Of a stretch of 64,000 nucleotides of DNA, positions 16,588 to 28,001 are shown in pieces (position 1 is the first letter of the stretch; every line of letters begins with the position of its first letter). Below the pieces are notes generated by a model, which was not told the origin of the DNA, ran no database searches, and saw nothing but the letters and a program-made list of their open reading frames with translations. The stretch comes from Scandinavium goeteborgense (lineage in GTDB: Bacteria > Pseudomonadota > Gammaproteobacteria > Enterobacterales > Enterobacteriaceae). The stretch lies in the NCBI RefSeq assembly GCF_003935895.2, contig NZ_CP054058.1, positions 2,895,177 through 2,959,176 of the forward strand. The letters are read 5' to 3'. A program made the position numbers and the translations under genes.

Positions 16588-19500
16588 CTAAGACGCATCC
16601 GCCGTTCCCGGCAACGGTTCCGGTAGCTGAGGCGCGAAACCACGCAGACCGACCACGTGAACGTGTTCCGTATTCTGGAAGACTTTACGCACCAGTTTAT
16701 AGGTCGTGCCTTTTTCTGGACTGATGTTTTCCGGCGCCGCGATGATCAGCTGCATTTCCAGACGGTCACACAGTTCGAACAGCGTGGCGATGGAACGGGC
16801 ATCCAGACGAGCTGCTTCATCGAGGAACAGCAGTCGGCATGGCGAAATATCTTTGCCACGCAGACGTCGCGCTTCATCTTCCCAGCTCTGCACTACCATC
16901 ACCAGAATTGACATGCCGGTACCGATCGCTTCACCGGTCGACAGCGCACCCGATTCCGCACGCAGCCAGCCGTCAGAACCACGGTTAACTTCGACTTCCA
17001 TCTCGAGATAGTTACGGTAGTCCAGCAGCTCCTCACCGATGGTTTGCGGCGTGCGCTGACCCATATCAATCTGCGGGTTCAGGCGCTGATACAGCTTCGC
17101 CAGCGCTTCGGAGAAGGTCAGTCGGTTGCTGTTGAACAAGTCCTGATGCTGTTCGTGCTGCTCGGAAAGCACTTCCAGCAGCGTGGAGTGCGCTTCGCGA
17201 ACGTTGACGTTCAGACGCACGCTGTTAACCTGGCCGAACGATACGCTTTGCAGACCCTGGTTGAGCTGACGAATACGGTTCTGCTCGCGCTGAATGGTCT
17301 TGCGAATGATATTCGCCACGCTACGGGAGCTGATGGCCAGCTTCTGCTCACGCGCCGTCAGTTCTTCCGTCAGGCGGCCCAGCTCAATTTCCATCTGTTC
17401 GATGGCTTCAACCGGGTCGTCGGTACGAATAATATCCTGACGAATACGCTCACGCAGATGCTGATACACCGCCACGAAGAACTGAATTTTACGCTCAGGA
17501 CGCTTCGGATCTTCGGACATGCGCAGCACGTCGCGCAGGTGTTCGTTATCCGCCACCGCCAGACGCAGCGCACCCAGCGCTTTATCCGACATTGAACGCA
17601 GGTCGTCAGCAGACAGATAGGCCAGCTCGCGACGGTGCAGTCGGCGTTCGACGTTGTTGTCTTTCACCAGACGCATCACCGCGCACCAGCCCGCTTTCGC
17701 GCTGACTACCTGCTCTCGCATTTCGAGATAATTACGCTCGAGGCCACGCAGTTTGCGGGTCAGGTTATCCATCTCCGCTTCGCAGAAGGTCAGTGCTTTC
17801 TCCAGCTGATTACGACGGTTGCGGTTATTGGAGAGCTGAGTGTGCAACTCGTCACGACGGGAACGCGCTCGCTCTTCCGCCCCGCTGTCGGCACGTACGC
17901 CGATATCCTGCAGTTCGCGATGTAAATCGGTCAGCAGTTCTTTCTTGGTGTCGTAGGAGCTTTTCAGTGACGCCATCACCTGGCTGTACTGGCTGAGCTG
18001 TGCCGCATGGTTACGCAGCGCTTCACGGGCGCGGGTACGTTCACCTTCAGCCTGTTCCAGACGCTGGCGCAGCTTCTCGTTCAGATCGGTGTTGCCGTTC
18101 AACATTTCAGCCGAGTCGGTGTAACCAAAGTGCGCGCGGCGCTGCACAACTTCGGTGAGGGCAAACGCCTGCTGACGCGCATCGCGCTGCACTTGCTGAG
18201 AATACGCAAAGTCTTCTTTCAGCTGTTCGTACTGTTCCGGATCGCTCTGCAGAACGGACACAACCGGCTCAAGTTTCGCCAGCTGATTACCGTACTGCTG
18301 AATAAAGCGCGCGGCTTCCTGTGCTTCATCCAGACGTTCCTGAATTTCATCCACGCGGTCGGCGAGGGTTTCGTCGGCCAACAGATTCAGACGCGGCAGC
18401 AGGCGGTTAAGTTGGGAAACGCCCTCTTTTGCTTGTTCAAACTGCGCCCGGCTCTGTTGGTTATCATTTTCATGATTGCTGAGCGCACGCTCCAGCTCAC
18501 CGCGACGGGTATTGAGTTTGCGAATTTCCGCTTCCGGATCCGCTTCAAACGCGACGGCTAAATGGCTGCCGATAAAGCGGCTGAATGCCTGATGCAGACG
18601 TTGCGTTTTCTGCACATCAAACGACAGCGTCGCAAAGCGTTCAGACAGAATTTCACGCTCGGCATGCAGCGCTTCGATGCGGTTTTCACGCGCCGCACGG
18701 CCAAACAGCGGCAGCGTTGGGAAACGCGAATAACGCCACTGGCGATCCGCGACTTTAACAACCACCGCTTTTTCCAGCTCGTCGACGCTGAACACGCTGT
18801 CATCAAAGGACGACGGATCCCCCTCGATGAGATAGAGATCTTCCGGACAGTCTTCCAGGCCTTCCAGCTGTTCGGCGATCAGCGACAGATCCGGGACCAC
18901 GATCCCGTGACGTGACGGACCGTACAACGCGGAGAAGTACGGCGCATCTTCGAGGCTGACGTCGTCGTATATCTCTGACAGCAGCACGCCGCCAAAACGT
19001 TCGGCAAGCGCATTCAGGCGCGGGTCTTCCGAGCCACCTGGCTGGCTTAAACGTTCGATTTCATCATCTACCGCACGCTTACGGGCGCCGACTTCATCGC
19101 GTTCAACAATGGCTTCGCGCTCGCGCTCCAGCAACTGCTGCATGAATTCGGTAACGTCCTGGCTGGACTCGAAGGCTTCCCCACTTTGCTCGCACAGTTG
19201 GGTCAGGCTGCTTTGCGCCGCAAGCCAAATTGGCGCGCGTTGCAGCAGCGTCTTGGTGCGGCTTTGCAGCTGTTCCAGTTCCTGACGCAGCGTCATACGG
19301 TGTTCGCTGGCGGAGGAGACGCTGTCGGAGAGTGAAGAAATACGTTCTTCCAACTCCGTGTGCAGCGCTTCCAGGTCCTCAATCTCGATATGACGACCCT
19401 GACGCTTGCAGAATTCGGCCAGCAGACGTTCGGCATCCTGCTGTTCACGCAGACGCTGTTCGAGTTCGTTCAGACGCCCGCGCAGGGCGGTAGACTGCTC

Positions 19501-21036
19501 CGCCAGATGGCGCTGATTCAAGCCTTCACGCAGCAGGTCACGGGCCACTTCCCACGCTTCATCACGGCCCAGTGGACCATTGATGGCGGCGACTAACTGA
19601 TATGCCTGCTCGAACTGACTGTGCGCGGTTTGCGCTACGCTCATTTTCTGCTCGAGTGACAGCAGTTTTTCCGTGGCTTCCTGCTCTTTCGCTTTGAAAG
19701 TATCGAGCCACTCATCGGCGCTATCCGGGCTTAAATCCGGCAGATGGCAAAGCTCTTTCGCACGCTGTAACGCCTGCATCGCCTGGTTGTACTGAATGGC
19801 GCGCGTTTGCTGCACGTCCAGCGCCTGCTGGTAATCGGCCAGCTGGCTTTTCAGTTCATCCACTTCCAGCTCAGCGGCTTCAGCACGGCCTTCGTTTTCT
19901 TCTTGCTGTTCGGTGGCTTCGGCCACCACTTCATTTTGTTCTTCGAGGCGGATCTGCAGTTCGTCGATATCCGCTTCATAGCGCTCGATTTTTTCCTGCT
20001 GACGCAACGCGGTCTGAACCAGGTTCAGGTGATCGCTGGCAGCCTGGTAATCGGCTTCCAGATCGCCTTCAGCCCCGTTGTGCTCTTGCAGTTCCCGCGC
20101 CATATCGACGTGTTTGAACTGCTCGGCGGCCAATTGCTGACGTGATGACAGCAGCTCGCGACGGAATTCGAGGGCTTTATCAAGATGCACGCGACGTTCG
20201 TTCGAATGGCGCATGTAGTCCGCCGCCACGTAGTCTGTGGCCTCGGAGATCAGATGCTTAAACAGGTCGCGGTCCGACTGAGTGACACGAATCGCTTCCA
20301 GCGTCATGCGGTTTTCACGCAGCGCCGCTTCCATATCCTGGAACGCTTTACGCACGCCGCCGTTTTCAGGCAACAGATAGTCGCGCAGCGAGCGGGTAAT
20401 GGCGCTGGAAATACCGCCGTACAGCGAGGCTTCAATCAGACGGTAGTATTTACTACGGTCTGACGCTGAACGCAGGCGACGGGCGACAACGCCCAAATCG
20501 AACATCAGCGAGTGGTAATCGGTGATGGAGTTAAACTGCTTGAACTGCACGCCTTCCATCCCTTCGAGCTTGTCTTTCAGCTCCTGAAGGGTCAATACGC
20601 GCGCTTGTCTGTCATTCAGCGTTTCAGTCACCAGCTCGGTGGGCTGGAAGGACATCGGCAAACCCTGAATAGCAAACGGTTTGATATCCACTTTGCGGTC
20701 ACGCCCGGCAACCTGTTGCAGACGCACGCCCACCAGCACGCGCTGATGACGCGAGTTGATCACGTCAAGCATCGAATAACACACACCGGCTTTCAGCTTA
20801 CCGTGCAGACCTTTATCGCGGGAACCGCTGGTCGCACCGGCTTCGGTGGTGTTACGGAAATGCAGCAACGTCAGATCGGGAATAAGCGCCGTCACGAACG
20901 CCGCCATCGTGGTGGATTTACCGGCACCGTTACCGCCCGAAAGCGTGGTGACCAGTTCATCGAGATCAAAGGTTCGGGCGAAAAAACCGTTCCAGTTAAT
21001 CAGGGTTAATGAACGAAATTTACCGCGTTCAATCAT
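16588..21036 (-). CDS. mukB: Chromosome condensin MukB (SMC-like ATPase)
   Basis: MukB is the SMC-like subunit of the MukBEF condensin, which loops and organises the chromosome and binds topoisomerase IV. The 1482 residues show Walker A '[11 protein letters not shown]' (about 32-42), long coiled coils, a central hinge, and C-terminal signature '[18 protein letters not shown]' and Walker B '[11 protein letters not shown]'. The length is about that of E. coli MukB (1486). Its ATG overlaps the mukE stop (ATGA at 21033-21036 on the minus strand), so translation is coupled. It is the last gene of the operon. Confidence 0.98.
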   Translation of the reverse strand: MIERGKFRSLTLINWNGFFARTFDLDELVTTLSGGNGAGKSTTMAAFVTALIPDLTLLHFRNTTEAGATSGSRDKGLHGKLKAGVCYSMLDVINSRHQRVLVGVRLQQVAGRDRKVDIKPFAIQGLPMSFQPTELVTETLNDRQARVLTLQELKDKLEGMEGVQFKQFNSITDYHSLMFDLGVVARRLRSASDRSKYYRLIEASLYGGISSAITRSLRDYLLPENGGVRKAFQDMEAALRENRMTLEAIRVTQSDRDLFKHLISEATDYVAADYMRHSNERRVHLDKALEFRRELLSSRQQLAAEQFKHVDMARELQEHNGAEGDLEADYQAASDHLNLVQTALRQQEKIERYEADIDELQIRLEEQNEVVAEATEQQEENEGRAEAAELEVDELKSQLADYQQALDVQQTRAIQYNQAMQALQRAKELCHLPDLSPDSADEWLDTFKAKEQEATEKLLSLEQKMSVAQTAHSQFEQAYQLVAAINGPLGRDEAWEVARDLLREGLNQRHLAEQSTALRGRLNELEQRLREQQDAERLLAEFCKRQGRHIEIEDLEALHTELEERISSLSDSVSSASEHRMTLRQELEQLQSRTKTLLQRAPIWLAAQSSLTQLCEQSGEAFESSQDVTEFMQQLLEREREAIVERDEVGARKRAVDDEIERLSQPGGSEDPRLNALAERFGGVLLSEIYDDVSLEDAPYFSALYGPSRHGIVVPDLSLIAEQLEGLEDCPEDLYLIEGDPSSFDDSVFSVDELEKAVVVKVADRQWRYSRFPTLPLFGRAARENRIEALHAEREILSERFATLSFDVQKTQRLHQAFSRFIGSHLAVAFEADPEAEIRKLNTRRGELERALSNHENDNQQSRAQFEQAKEGVSQLNRLLPRLNLLADETLADRVDEIQERLDEAQEAARFIQQYGNQLAKLEPVVSVLQSDPEQYEQLKEDFAYSQQVQRDARQQAFALTEVVQRRAHFGYTDSAEMLNGNTDLNEKLRQRLEQAEGERTRAREALRNHAAQLSQYSQVMASLKSSYDTKKELLTDLHRELQDIGVRADSGAEERARSRRDELHTQLSNNRNRRNQLEKALTFCEAEMDNLTRKLRGLERNYLEMREQVVSAKAGWCAVMRLVKDNNVERRLHRRELAYLSADDLRSMSDKALGALRLAVADNEHLRDVLRMSEDPKRPERKIQFFVAVYQHLRERIRQDIIRTDDPVEAIEQMEIELGRLTEELTAREQKLAISSRSVANIIRKTIQREQNRIRQLNQGLQSVSFGQVNSVRLNVNVREAHSTLLEVLSEQHEQHQDLFNSNRLTFSEALAKLYQRLNPQIDMGQRTPQTIGEELLDYRNYLEMEVEVNRGSDGWLRAESGALSTGEAIGTGMSILVMVVQSWEDEARRLRGKDISPCRLLFLDEAARLDARSIATLFELCDRLEMQLIIAAPENISPEKGTTYKLVRKVFQNTEHVHVVGLRGFAPQLPEPLPGTADAS

Positions 21037-21746
21037 TATTCTTCCTCCCCGCTATCCGTGTCCGGTTGCGCATCGTCGTTCTCGTCATTGAGCTGCAGGC
21101 GGTTTTCAATCGCCATCGCTTCACCATCGCGGATCATGCGCAACTGCGCTTCGCGGGCGTCATCCCCAGAGCGGACGTCAGCGCCGAAGCGGAAAACCGC
21201 CTCTGTAATGCGGAATTTGCTGCTGTCGTGCCCCATAAACCACACCATGCCGAGACGGCGCAGTCGGTTCAGTGAAGAACGCACTTTTTCCTGCAGTTTT
21301 TGTCTGTCGAGATCCGAACCGGTCGAGCGGTTATTCACCAGTTTCAGCAGTTTGGCTTCGTCCGCCAGGCTCATCAGTTCGTCGTACAATTCTTGCTGGG
21401 TGAAAATCCCCTCATTCGCCAGACGTTCCGGGCTGAGGTAGAGATAACAGAGAATTTTGCCAACCATCATGTCCACTTCGGACAACACCGAACGCGGAAT
21501 GAGCGTGGTGGAGCGCGGGCGCAAATAGAAGAAACCTTCCGGCGCACGAATAAGCTCTACGTTATAGCGGGTATAAAACTCTTCCAGATACTCCTGGAAA
21601 TCCATCAGGAAAGCATGGTTGTCCAGCTCGTCCAGACCGATATGACGGCCAGAACGCAGGGCGCTATCCAGCGCCGGGAATAACGGATTGGCCAGGGCCT
21701 GCGCCAGCTTAACTGGCATCACGTGTTCAATATTTGTCGATGACAT
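21036..21746 (-). CDS. mukE: Condensin subunit MukE
   Basis: MukE, with the kleisin MukF, bridges and regulates the MukB heads. The 236-residue form beginning '[18 protein letters not shown]' matches E. coli MukE; the 9 residues of the longer reading are not conserved. The start lies 20 nt inside the end of mukF and the stop overlaps the mukB start, showing tight coupling. The C-terminus is acidic ('[16 protein letters not shown]'), as in the family. Confidence 0.96.
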   Translation of the reverse strand: MSSTNIEHVMPVKLAQALANPLFPALDSALRSGRHIGLDELDNHAFLMDFQEYLEEFYTRYNVELIRAPEGFFYLRPRSTTLIPRSVLSEVDMMVGKILCYLYLSPERLANEGIFTQQELYDELMSLADEAKLLKLVNNRSTGSDLDRQKLQEKVRSSLNRLRRLGMVWFMGHDSSKFRITEAVFRFGADVRSGDDAREAQLRMIRDGEAMAIENRLQLNDENDDAQPDTDSGEEE

Positions 21747-23049
21747 GTGCCTGTACCTTGGCTCCGTAATCATTAATCGGCTGCCACTTCGGCGACAGTC
21801 CGGTGAAATCTGCTTGTGCTACGCCCAGACGAACGGCCTGATCGACCACGATCCGCGCAACGTCGAAGTGACGGGCGCGCGGGTATTGTGCGAGATATTC
21901 CCGCACCACCAGGCCCAAATCGAGCGGCAGTCCTTTATTTTTGTAGATAACCAGCTGCTCTTCGATAAGCGCCGCCAGCTGTTCACGGATTTCGTTAAAC
22001 TCTTCGAATTCGAGGTCCGGCGGAAGTTCCCCGGTCACCTCTTCGTCAAGCAGCATCATCTCTTCGTCACGCATATCAAACAGACGGTCGGCGTTCGCGT
22101 GGGTCAGCGCCCACGGCGCATCGAAGTAGTTCTGTACTGAAACACGCAGACGCTGGGCGAAGACGCGGTTTTTATCCATATCGATAGCGGTACGGATAAA
22201 TTTATGCACGTGCCTGTCGTAGCCAATCCACAGGTCGATGGCCTGTTGGCCCCAGCTGACAATGCGATCGAGTTTACTTTGCAGGTCGAACACCAGACGG
22301 TCGACGAAATGAAGATCGTCGTAAGTCATGGTGGAATCCTGAATGCGCAACAGGTTGGCCTGCAGCTTGTCGCCCGCGGCTTCCAGCGTATCCTGCAATT
22401 CGCGCAGAGTGCCGGAGGTTTCTGACAGCAGCATTTCACAGCTGGAAATCGCCGCCCGCCAGTCTTTATTTAACAGCTGCGCGATATCGTCTTTGACCGA
22501 CTGCTGCTGTTCGTCCATCAGACGCTGCGTAAGGTCGATGCTGTCAAAGATTTCCGCGACGGAATATTTCAATGGCGCGTAGACGTTACGGTGCCAGTGA
22601 AACTCATCGCCGCCTTCATCGGCTGCATCAGCCGCACGCTTCAGCTCGCCACCGACGATAGACAACTGCATCGACAGGCGCAGCGTTGAGAACTCACGCT
22701 GGCGGATATAGTAGTCGGTAATCCCGATGCCAAGTGGCGTCAGACGGTAGATGGCGTTGCCTTCGGTGATTTCGCTGGTAAAGCGGTTCAGCAGACGTTG
22801 ACGCACCATATCGTTGATCGCGTTGTTCGCGCGCACGCTGATGGTTTCGCTGGTTTGCTCAAACGCATCACTGACGTGACGGAAAGCATCAATCAGCTCA
22901 CCTTCGGTAAGCTCGCCTTCAAGCCGTTCGCCATTCAGCGTTGCTACGGCCATCAGGAACGAAAGCCTGTCGACCGGCAACGAGATCGAAAAATCATTTT
23001 TTCTGGCCCAGGCAACCAGTTCGGGGACTGTCTGGGAAAAATCACTCAT
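21727..23049 (-). CDS. mukF: Condensin kleisin subunit MukF
   Basis: A 440-residue kleisin of MukBEF: N-terminal winged-helix dimerisation domain ('[36 protein letters not shown]'), central helical region and C-terminal winged helix that binds the MukB head. The length equals that of E. coli MukF. It overlaps cmoM by 8 nt upstream and mukE downstream, so all four genes form one translationally coupled operon. Confidence 0.97.
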   Translation of the reverse strand: MSDFSQTVPELVAWARKNDFSISLPVDRLSFLMAVATLNGERLEGELTEGELIDAFRHVSDAFEQTSETISVRANNAINDMVRQRLLNRFTSEITEGNAIYRLTPLGIGITDYYIRQREFSTLRLSMQLSIVGGELKRAADAADEGGDEFHWHRNVYAPLKYSVAEIFDSIDLTQRLMDEQQQSVKDDIAQLLNKDWRAAISSCEMLLSETSGTLRELQDTLEAAGDKLQANLLRIQDSTMTYDDLHFVDRLVFDLQSKLDRIVSWGQQAIDLWIGYDRHVHKFIRTAIDMDKNRVFAQRLRVSVQNYFDAPWALTHANADRLFDMRDEEMMLLDEEVTGELPPDLEFEEFNEIREQLAALIEEQLVIYKNKGLPLDLGLVVREYLAQYPRARHFDVARIVVDQAVRLGVAQADFTGLSPKWQPINDYGAKVQAHVIDKY

Positions 23050-23848
23050 TGTTAGTCCTTGTATCTACCTGCGGTTTGAGCGCGGTGACATGAATATAGC
23101 GACCCAGGCTAATCCAGGGTTCCTCACGGCAGTAGCGAGTTTCTAATGCCAGCAGCTGTTCGTAACGCTCGTGCTGCTTATGTTTTTCACGCAGATAATC
23201 ATGAAAGACCCGCACACCGGTTTTGCCGGTTATCTGCCAGCCTGACTCTTGCAGCCACTGATATACCTGCTGTGGTTCGCGTGGGTAGTTCGGCGAAAGC
23301 TTACGTTTTCGGGTCTTTGGCATACCGGCTTCGACGTAATCAAAGTTCGTCACCACCATGTTATGCATCAGCAGACCGTTAGCATTGTAGAACATTAACG
23401 ACAACGCGCCGCCCGGGCGAAGCACCGACCACAACGCGTCTAAAACGGCTTGCGGATTGACCACCCATTCCAGCACTGCATGGCACAATATCAGATCAAC
23501 CGGCCTTTCCAAATGTCCGGCAATCTCCTGCACCGGGCATTGTACAAAATGCATGTTGTGGCTCACACCTTTCTCGTCGGCAGCCTGTTTTGCCAGGGCT
23601 ATCATCTCGGCTGACAGATCGCATAGGGTAACATGATGCCCTCGCTCTGCCATCCGAATTGCCGTTTGCCCGGCCCCACCGCCGCCGTCCAGAATGTGTA
23701 ATGGCGCATCGCCAAAAGACGCCAGCAGGATGTCTAAATCCTGCCAGAGGATCGCCTGACGCAGCTGGCCCTTGGTCGTGCCGTAGATATTGCGCGAAAA
23801 TCGTTCCGCGATACCATCGAAATTGCGATCCTGCACGCTGGACTCCAC
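23042..23848 (-). CDS. cmoM: tRNA 5-carboxymethoxyuridine methyltransferase CmoM (SmtA)
   Basis: CmoM methylates cmo5U34 to mcmo5U in certain tRNAs with S-adenosylmethionine. The 268-residue protein has the class I methyltransferase motif I in '[22 protein letters not shown]', motif II 'LCDLSAEMI' and '[11 protein letters not shown]', and the conserved tail '[43 protein letters not shown]'. It is slightly longer than E. coli CmoM (261). An in-frame GTG four codons in ('[11 protein letters not shown]') is an alternative start. First gene of the muk operon; elyC diverges from it 110 bp away. Confidence 0.95.
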   Translation of the reverse strand: MESSVQDRNFDGIAERFSRNIYGTTKGQLRQAILWQDLDILLASFGDAPLHILDGGGGAGQTAIRMAERGHHVTLCDLSAEMIALAKQAADEKGVSHNMHFVQCPVQEIAGHLERPVDLILCHAVLEWVVNPQAVLDALWSVLRPGGALSLMFYNANGLLMHNMVVTNFDYVEAGMPKTRKRKLSPNYPREPQQVYQWLQESGWQITGKTGVRVFHDYLREKHKQHERYEQLLALETRYCREEPWISLGRYIHVTALKPQVDTRTNNE

Positions 23849-23958
23849 TTGCCTGCCACAAAACCGCTATTTTGTCATACCCACAGCGAGAGGGAAGCTA
23901 TCTAGTGTAATATCCGTGCATATCCCCTGTCAGATGGTCAAAAAAGGAACCAACAAGG

Positions 23959-24735
23959 ATGCTTTTCACGCTAAAGAAGTACATTGGCGGCATGATTTTA
24001 CCGTTACCGTTGCTGCTGTTACTGATGGCGCTCGGCCTGGCGCTACTTTGGTTCAGCCGATTCCAGCGAAGTGGTAAGATTTGTCTTAGCATCGGCTGGC
24101 TGGCGCTGTTTCTGCTAAGCCTGCAACCGGTCGCCGATGCGTTACTGAAGCCCATTGAAAGCACTTACCCAACCTGGCGGGGTACTGAACGCGTTGAGTA
24201 CGTTGTCGTTTTGGGTGGGGGTTACACCTGGAACCCAGAATGGGCACCCAGTTCAAATCTGATCAATAACAGCCTACCGCGTCTGACGGAAGGGATCCGC
24301 TTATGGCAGGCCAATCCAGGTGCGAAGATGATTTTCACCGGTGCGGCGGCCACGACCAACCCCGTCAGTACCGGGGAAGCCGGGGCACGCGTAGCGGAGA
24401 GTCTGGGCGTGCTGCGCAGTGACATTATCGTGCTGGATAAACCGAAAGATACGGAAGAAGAAGCCGCGGCGGTAAAAGCAGCGATTGGCGATGCGCCGTT
24501 CCTGCTGGTAACGTCCGCCTCGCATTTACCGCGTGCGATGATTTTCTTCCGCCATGCGGGCCTGCATCCGCTGCCTGCTCCGGCCAATCAGCTGGCCATT
24601 GAATCACCGCTCAATCCGTGGGAACGTTTGATCCCTTCTCCCGTCTGGTTGATGCACAGCGACCGCGTGGGCTATGAAACGCTGGGTCGCATTTGGCAAT
24701 GGCTGAAAGGCAGCTCAGGCGAGCCAGGGGAGTAA
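23959..24735 (+). CDS. elyC: Envelope biogenesis factor ElyC (YcbC)
   Basis: ElyC is an inner-membrane DUF218 protein needed for peptidoglycan assembly at low temperature, linked to undecaprenyl-phosphate carrier use. The 258 residues show two N-terminal membrane segments ('MILPLPLLLLLMALGLALLWF' region and 'SIGWLALFLLSLQPVADALL') and a periplasmic DUF218 domain ('YVVVLGGGYTWNPEW', 'RLTEGIRLW', 'PFLLVTSASHLPRAMIFFRHAGL'). AAGGA precedes ATG 23959. The last 21 bp overlap the convergent ycbJ. Confidence 0.94.
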   Translation: MLFTLKKYIGGMILPLPLLLLLMALGLALLWFSRFQRSGKICLSIGWLALFLLSLQPVADALLKPIESTYPTWRGTERVEYVVVLGGGYTWNPEWAPSSNLINNSLPRLTEGIRLWQANPGAKMIFTGAAATTNPVSTGEAGARVAESLGVLRSDIIVLDKPKDTEEEAAAVKAAIGDAPFLLVTSASHLPRAMIFFRHAGLHPLPAPANQLAIESPLNPWERLIPSPVWLMHSDRVGYETLGRIWQWLKGSSGEPGE

Positions 24736-25608
24736 CGATTTCGACGCCAGATCGAAAATGGCACGGTTAAATCGCCCGGTGTTGACCAACTGGGCGACTT
24801 CATCCCACAGCAGATACAACCAGCGGCGCCAGAGGAATGACTCAGACACTGGCGCACGCTGGAGATAGTGCCACAGCAGCCCTTCCGCCAGCCCGCTCTC
24901 CGACAACCGGAACAGCTCGTACTCACGCGGTGCCCAAAGCATAATGCCCGGCCCGACCATCGCCAGCAGCTGATCACTGCGGGAATCTTTCAGCATACTG
25001 CGCAACGTAAAATTGCCGTGCACCATGACACAATTATCATTAAAACCGTCAAACAGCGCGGGCAGACATTCCCGGGTGCGGAACAGAATACGTTTGTCCT
25101 GCATGGTGAGGCCGGTATTGTGGTAGAGATTCAGCGTGCTCCACAGCATTTCGACGCGCTGGCGATACCAGAGCGGCCAGAGATTTTCCTGCGTGCTGTC
25201 GACCGTGCCGACGCAACCGCCGCTGTCCTGTCGATGCCAGGCCAGCAATCCCTCGACGATCTGATCTTTCAGCTGTTCCCAGCGCTCCGGCGTTCTGGCG
25301 GGGGCCTCCACGGGCACGCCGCGCAGCCGTTCGAGTAGCAGAATATCAGGGCCTGGATGTTCTTCATGGGTCAGCACGCCGTAAACCACCGGCATGCGAA
25401 CGGTCCCACTGCGTGCCAGAGTCGATATTTTCCAGGCCATCTGCTGTGCAAGTCCCGGGGTGGTGAAACTTCGGGCCAGCAGCGGCATCGGGTGTCCCTG
25501 AGCATCGTACAGCGACCACAGTGATGAATCCGTTTTCTCACTCACACACTCTACCCGGCTCAGCTTCTCGCCCAGCAGGTGGCTCAGTTCGGCACGCAGT
25601 TGTTCCAT
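24715..25608 (-). CDS. ycbJ: YcbJ, aminoglycoside-phosphotransferase-fold protein of unknown role
   Basis: A 297-residue protein aligning end to end with E. coli YcbJ ('MEQLRAELSHLLGEKLSRVECV', 'HPGPDILLLERLRGVPVEAPARTPERWEQLKDQIVEGLLAWHRQDS', 'NDNCVMVHGNFTLRSMLKD'). It has the outline of an APH/choline-kinase fold, but the catalytic loop is HGNF rather than the usual HGD, so kinase activity is doubtful. Its 3' end overlaps elyC by 21 bp on the opposite strand. Confidence 0.9.
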   Translation of the reverse strand: MEQLRAELSHLLGEKLSRVECVSEKTDSSLWSLYDAQGHPMPLLARSFTTPGLAQQMAWKISTLARSGTVRMPVVYGVLTHEEHPGPDILLLERLRGVPVEAPARTPERWEQLKDQIVEGLLAWHRQDSGGCVGTVDSTQENLWPLWYRQRVEMLWSTLNLYHNTGLTMQDKRILFRTRECLPALFDGFNDNCVMVHGNFTLRSMLKDSRSDQLLAMVGPGIMLWAPREYELFRLSESGLAEGLLWHYLQRAPVSESFLWRRWLYLLWDEVAQLVNTGRFNRAIFDLASKSLLPWLA

Positions 25609-25720
25609 ATCGGGTTACCCCTGTGTTGACTACTGTTTTTATAATGAGCGCCGATGCCGGAGATGTCACCGGGTAAGATCAATAACGGGGTAAAAAAAGA
25701 GGATATACGAGGCGGGAAAC

Positions 25721-25743
25721 ACTCCCCTCCGGGCGGAGGGGAG
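25721..25743 (-). terminator. GC-rich hairpin after kdsB
   Basis: ACTCCCCTCC-GGGC-GGAGGGGAG lies 7 bp beyond the kdsB stop. On the minus strand it is followed by TGTTTCC, a poor T run, so termination is likely but not certain. Confidence 0.55.
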
Positions 25744-25750
25744 AAGGCGA

Positions 25751-26497
25751 TTAGCGCAGTTCTGCGCGCACGCGAGCAAGATCTTCAGGGGTATCAACCC
25801 CAGTGCCAGGCACTTCTTTCGCCACGGCAACGTGGATTTTTTCGCCGTACCACAGCACGCGCAGCTGTTCGAGCATTTCGATTTGCTCGAGTGGACTCGG
25901 CGCCCAGTTGACGTAACGGCGAATGAAACCAGCGCGGTAGCCGTAGATACCAATGTGACGCAGCAGTGTGTCACCAATGGCATCGCGACTTTGAGCGAAA
26001 CGGTCTCGATCCCACGGAATAGTGGCGCGGGAGAAATAGAGCGCATAGCCTTGCGCGTCCATCACGACTTTGACCGCATTCGGATTGAACGCTTCTTCCG
26101 CATCGTGAATAGGCACCGCGAGCGTCGCCATTCCAGACTGGCTGGCGGCCAGGTTTTCAGCGACCTGGCGAATGATCACCGGTGGGATCATTGGCTCATC
26201 ACCCTGGACGTTGACGATCAGCGTGTCATCGCTGAATCCGCATTTTTCCACCACTTCGGCCAGTCGCTCAGTCCCGGACTGGTGATCGGCGCGGGTCATG
26301 CACACTTCGCCACCTGCAGCCTCGACCGCACGCGCGACGTCTTCATTATCCGTCGCAACGATAATGCGCTCAGCGCCAGACTCACGCGCTCGTTCAAGCA
26401 CATGCACGATCATTGGCTTGCCGTTGATATCCTGCAGCGGTTTGCCCGGCAGACGAGTGGACGCGAAACGCGCGGGAATGATGACGACAAAACTCAT
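25751..26497 (-). CDS. kdsB: 3-deoxy-manno-octulosonate cytidylyltransferase
   Basis: KdsB joins CTP and Kdo to CMP-Kdo, the activated sugar for lipid A-core assembly. The 248 residues carry '[16 protein letters not shown]' (nucleotide-binding P-loop-like start), '[13 protein letters not shown]', '[12 protein letters not shown]' and '[13 protein letters not shown]'. The length matches E. coli KdsB. Its start overlaps the ycaR stop by 4 nt. Confidence 0.97.
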   Translation of the reverse strand: MSFVVIIPARFASTRLPGKPLQDINGKPMIVHVLERARESGAERIIVATDNEDVARAVEAAGGEVCMTRADHQSGTERLAEVVEKCGFSDDTLIVNVQGDEPMIPPVIIRQVAENLAASQSGMATLAVPIHDAEEAFNPNAVKVVMDAQGYALYFSRATIPWDRDRFAQSRDAIGDTLLRHIGIYGYRAGFIRRYVNWAPSPLEQIEMLEQLRVLWYGEKIHVAVAKEVPGTGVDTPEDLARVRAELR

Positions 26498-26676
26498 GGA
26501 TGGCTCTCTTCTGCGCTCAATGGACGGGCTTCGTTTTCCAGCAGGACGGGAATACCGTCACGCAGCGGGAAAGCCAGGCTGTCGAGTTTGCAGATAAGCT
26601 CTTGCTTATCCTGACTGTAATAGAGCTTTCCGTTGCAGACCGGACAAGCGATGATTTCAAGTAAGCGGTGATCCAT
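26494..26676 (-). CDS. ycaR: YcaR, small Trm112-like zinc-ribbon protein
   Basis: A 60-residue protein, '[20 protein letters not shown]', with a Cys pair in 'CPVC' and a single later Cys; the UPF0434/Trm112-like family. The ATG at 26676 has GGAGG upstream and gives the family's usual length; the longer reading adds 15 unrelated residues. The ATGA overlap with kdsB indicates coupling. Molecular role is not established. Confidence 0.93.
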   Translation of the reverse strand: MDHRLLEIIACPVCNGKLYYSQDKQELICKLDSLAFPLRDGIPVLLENEARPLSAEESHP

Positions 26677-26730
26677 AGTTCCTCCAGATGGACCGAAAAA
26701 GTATCTGCCGCAGCATAGCACAGAGCCCGT

Positions 26731-27960
26731 TTATGCGGCGTCAATTTCCCATCCCTTTGGCTGAGCGTCGAAAAGTTCAGCAGGTCGATGGTTAAGTTCA
26801 ACGCGACCGGCACCTTGCCAGCGCGCAAAATCATTAATGGCTTGAGTCAGACCTTTTTCCAGCGTCTGGCTCACCCGCACGCCGTCCTGCAAATAGACGG
26901 CAAAGATTTCCAGCACGCCGGTTTTGCGGTGCATTTTGCTGTCCATTCGTCCCACCAGTTTTCCCTGATGCAGCAACGGCAGAACAAAATAGCCAAACTG
27001 ACGCTTCGGTGCTGGCGTGTAGCATTCAAGCCGATAGCTAAAGTCGAACAGCTGCTCAGCCCGCTTGCGGTCCCAGACAACCGGGTCAAACGGCGAAAGC
27101 ACCGCGTTGTGGGTGGCAGTCAATTTCCCCGCCTGCGCATCCGTAAGCAGAGGTTGTAAATCAGTATGCAGCCACATCGATCCAAGCCCTTCGACTTCCA
27201 CCGGGATTATCAGCCCCTCTTCTTGCCAGCGGGCAAGTAAGGCAGGCAACGAAGGCTGCCGTAAACGGTAGTAATCCGCCAGCCACTGGCCGCGAAAAAT
27301 CCCGAGGCTACGGGCGCTATTTTGCAGCATTAATTCTTCGGCCTGTTGCTGGCCGAGCAGATCACGCTCATCGTCCCAGTGCGGCATCACCCGGGAGGTC
27401 AAATCGTATATACGCTGGAAATTATGGCGACCAATCACCATCACTTTTCCGGCGGTGAACAGTCCTTCCAGATGTCGCTTGTGCGGCTTCCACTCCCACC
27501 AGCCACTGGCACCTTTACGTGGATGTTCAAAATCCGCCGAGCGCACCGGTCCGTTTTGCTGTATGTGTTCGATGAGCAACTCTATTTCAGCGGCATGTTC
27601 CACCATCCATTCTTGTCGATACTTCCAGCCCATCTTGTCGGGCGAAAGCATCCGATGGCGAATCAGTGAAAAGTCACTTCTCGGTAAGAAGCAGGCCTCG
27701 TGGGCCCAGTATTCCATCAGGTCACCTCGGCTTAATGCCTCATCCAGCCATTGTGATGGATAGCTGCCCAGGCGACTGAATAACACCAGATACGGGCTGC
27801 GCGCGACGATGTTGATGGTGTCGATTTGCAGTAATGACATGCGCTGAATGGTAGAGAGAATGTCACCCGGCTTCGGACGACGGCGGGGCTTTTTGAGTAA
27901 CCCCTGAGCGGCAAGATGAAGATGACGTGCGGCTGTAAGTGAAAGCATTACTTCTGACAT
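26731..27960 (-). CDS. ycaQ: DNA glycosylase YcaQ (interstrand crosslink unhooking)
   Basis: A 409-residue HTH_42 protein. YcaQ/AlkX-type glycosylases excise N7-alkylguanines and unhook nitrogen-mustard interstrand crosslinks. The catalytic-site region 'LLQIDTINIVARSPYLVLFSRLGSYP' with Gln45-Ile46-Asp47 is visible, as are 'YWAHEACFLP' and the C-terminal 'LSPFDPVVWDRKRAEQLFDFSYRLECYTPAPKRQFGYFVLP'. The length agrees with E. coli YcaQ. It lies 54 bp upstream of ycaR on the same strand. Confidence 0.93.
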   Translation of the reverse strand: MSEVMLSLTAARHLHLAAQGLLKKPRRRPKPGDILSTIQRMSLLQIDTINIVARSPYLVLFSRLGSYPSQWLDEALSRGDLMEYWAHEACFLPRSDFSLIRHRMLSPDKMGWKYRQEWMVEHAAEIELLIEHIQQNGPVRSADFEHPRKGASGWWEWKPHKRHLEGLFTAGKVMVIGRHNFQRIYDLTSRVMPHWDDERDLLGQQQAEELMLQNSARSLGIFRGQWLADYYRLRQPSLPALLARWQEEGLIIPVEVEGLGSMWLHTDLQPLLTDAQAGKLTATHNAVLSPFDPVVWDRKRAEQLFDFSYRLECYTPAPKRQFGYFVLPLLHQGKLVGRMDSKMHRKTGVLEIFAVYLQDGVRVSQTLEKGLTQAINDFARWQGAGRVELNHRPAELFDAQPKGWEIDAA

Positions 27961-28001
27961 TCGAAATCCTCGTCAGCTCTGCCTGCGCCGCACGCATTTG
28001 G

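Noticed and set aside
16588-23848. MukBEF considered as a Wadjet-type plasmid-defence system
   Set aside because: The proteins match the housekeeping MukBEF at full length, sit in their normal core context with cmoM, and there is no JetD-like nuclease gene.
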